Source: Victivallales bacterium (lineage in GTDB: Bacteria > Verrucomicrobiota > Lentisphaeria > Oligosphaerales > Oligosphaeraceae). Taken from it: a stretch of DNA of 7,394 nucleotides. The stretch's first letter is position 1. Each line of letters starts with the position of its first letter. The DNA lies in NCBI GenBank assembly GCA_017615955.1, contig JAFZZD010000640.1, forward strand, positions 1-7,394, in the 5' to 3' direction. A model generated the notes under the pieces. It did not search any database and was not told the DNA's origin. It worked only from the letters and a program-made list of their open reading frames with translations. The position numbers and the translations under genes were made by a program. Positions 6,318 to 7,394 of the stretch are shown here, one piece after another.

Positions 6318-7394
6318 ATGCCAGAAACTAACAGCAACATCGTTGTAGAGGCAAAGGGACTTACCAAAATCTTCAAGGACTTCTGGGGGCGTCCCAAGGC
6401 ACAGGCTGTGAATGGAATCGACTTTGAGGTGCGCCAGGGGCAGGTATTCGGCTTCCTTGGGCCGAACGGCTCGGGAAAGTCCACCACCATTAAGATGATC
6501 CTTGGCCTGCTTTATCCCACCCGCGGCTCTGTGACGGTATTCGGCAAGGATCCGCAGAATGTGGATATCAAGTCACGAATCGGCTATCTTCCCGAGGAAA
6601 CCTATCTTTACAAGTACCTGACCGCATACGAGACGCTGGACTTCTTTGGCGCACTTTTCGGCCAGGATGAGGCAATGCGCAAGGAGCGCTCCCGCCAGTT
6701 GCTGGAAATGGTGGGTCTTGCACACGCATACAACAGGCCTGTTGGCGAATTCTCCAAAGGCATGGCACGGCGAATTGGTCTGGCGCAGGCACTGGTGAAC
6801 GACCCCGACCTGGTGATCTTGGATGAACCAACCAGCGGTCTTGACCCGATCGGATGCCGCGAAGTCAAGGATGTCATACGCATACTGGCAAGCCGTGGCA
6901 AGACTGTCATCCTGTGCAGCCACTTGCTGGCGGATGTGCAGGATGTATGCGATGACATGATGCTGCTCTACGGCGGCAAGATCCGTGTCAATGGCAAGAT
7001 TTCGGACATATTGCAGGAGGAGGACAAGACGCGCATCGTGTGTCCAAGCCTCAGTCAGCAGACACTTGATGAACTCAAGGCATTCCTTGCTGCAAAGGGT
7101 GTGAAGCTGGACGACATCGAGGCGGACCATCCTGTCAAGGACCTGGAGGACTATTTCCTGGATGTGGTGCGCAAGGCGCGTGAGCAGAGCGTTGCCAGCG
7201 CAGGCGCACAGTCTGGCGGCGAAATCCCGGATTATCTTGCTGATCCAGGCCAGCAGGTGCTGGATGCATTGCGCAGAAGGGAGCATCAGGAAGAACCCGA
7301 ACAGGCGCCTGCAGAGGAGAAGCCCTCTGTGGATAAGGAATTGCTGGAGAAATTCTCCCACACCGATGCGCCACAAAAGGCTCCAGAACCCATG
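6318..7394 (+). CDS. ABC transporter ATP-binding protein, ABC-2 exporter type (3' end outside window)
   Basis: Open from the ATG at 6318 to the window edge: 359 codons with no stop, so the C-terminus is missing. The nucleotide-binding domain (about 8-235) is complete: Walker A GPNGSGKST at 48-56, a Glu at the Q-loop position (YLPEE, E93), signature FSKGM at 145-149, Walker B LVILDEP at 165-171 with catalytic E170, D-loop SGLDP at 173-177 and switch H202. Glu after YLP and the SKGM signature are usual in single-domain ATPases of ABC-2-type exporters (drug, polysaccharide, lipid or natural-product export), which pair with a separate membrane subunit. A regulatory-like C-terminal region follows, with DYFLDVVRKAREQ near 284-296, then an acidic, Gln/Pro-rich tail from about 300. 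At over 359 residues it exceeds the roughly 300 usual for this class. The permease is expected just downstream. The substrate cannot be read from the sequence. Confidence 0.92.
   Translation, partial: MPETNSNIVVEAKGLTKIFKDFWGRPKAQAVNGIDFEVRQGQVFGFLGPNGSGKSTTIKMILGLLYPTRGSVTVFGKDPQNVDIKSRIGYLPEETYLYKYLTAYETLDFFGALFGQDEAMRKERSRQLLEMVGLAHAYNRPVGEFSKGMARRIGLAQALVNDPDLVILDEPTSGLDPIGCREVKDVIRILASRGKTVILCSHLLADVQDVCDDMMLLYGGKIRVNGKISDILQEEDKTRIVCPSLSQQTLDELKAFLAAKGVKLDDIEADHPVKDLEDYFLDVVRKAREQSVASAGAQSGGEIPDYLADPGQQVLDALRRREHQEEPEQAPAEEKPSVDKELLEKFSHTDAPQKAPEPM

Noticed and set aside
6573..7376. A 267-residue minus-strand open frame opposite the ABC ATPase.
   Set aside because: The plus strand encodes a complete set of ABC motifs over the same bases, so the antisense frame is a by-product.
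1..7394. Looked for tRNA/rRNA genes, CRISPR repeats, insertion-sequence ends, attachment sites and strong terminators.
   Set aside because: None seen: almost all bases lie in the five co-directional genes, and the gaps are too short to hold such elements.

Overview
The window holds one tightly packed, co-directional (+ strand) gene cluster with five genes and no gene on the minus strand. In order they are a seven-helix membrane protein carrying an HflK-like SPFH (band 7) domain, an HflC-like SPFH protein, a second HflK-like SPFH protein, a P1B-like P-type ATPase, and an ABC transporter ATPase that runs off the right edge still open. The stop-to-start gaps are 48, 17, 28 and 11 bases, no terminator hairpin is visible between genes, and the only good promoter lies upstream of the first gene (TTGAAA, 16 bases, TATAAT). 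This is most simply read as one operon whose next gene, probably the ABC permease, lies beyond the window.

The organism is a bacterium of moderate to slightly high GC with Shine-Dalgarno initiation. The combination of several SPFH/HflKC-like genes, including one with a large multi-spanning N-terminus, next to a P-type ATPase and an ABC transporter is reminiscent of the PVC group (Planctomycetes, Lentisphaerae, Verrucomicrobia). That placement is from memory of protein style only and is tentative.

Layout: bases 1-120 are an AT-rich intergenic leader with the promoter and first ribosome-binding site. Bases 121-4307 encode the three SPFH proteins, which are expected to build a hetero-oligomeric cage or microdomain at the cytoplasmic membrane. 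Bases 4336-6306 encode an ion pump with a complete catalytic core, but whose membrane metal-binding motifs (CPC-type and HEGGT-type) are replaced by VPA and HSISS. Bases 6318-7394 encode an ABC-2-style exporter ATPase with an acidic C-terminal tail.

The most interesting reading, which is inference, is that the cluster is a membrane-microdomain module. A three-subunit SPFH scaffold, one subunit of which carries a His/Glu-rich cytosol-type insert, would organise or regulate an atypical P-type pump and an ABC exporter. No FtsH protease or HflX gene is present, so these SPFH proteins need not be the classical FtsH modulators.
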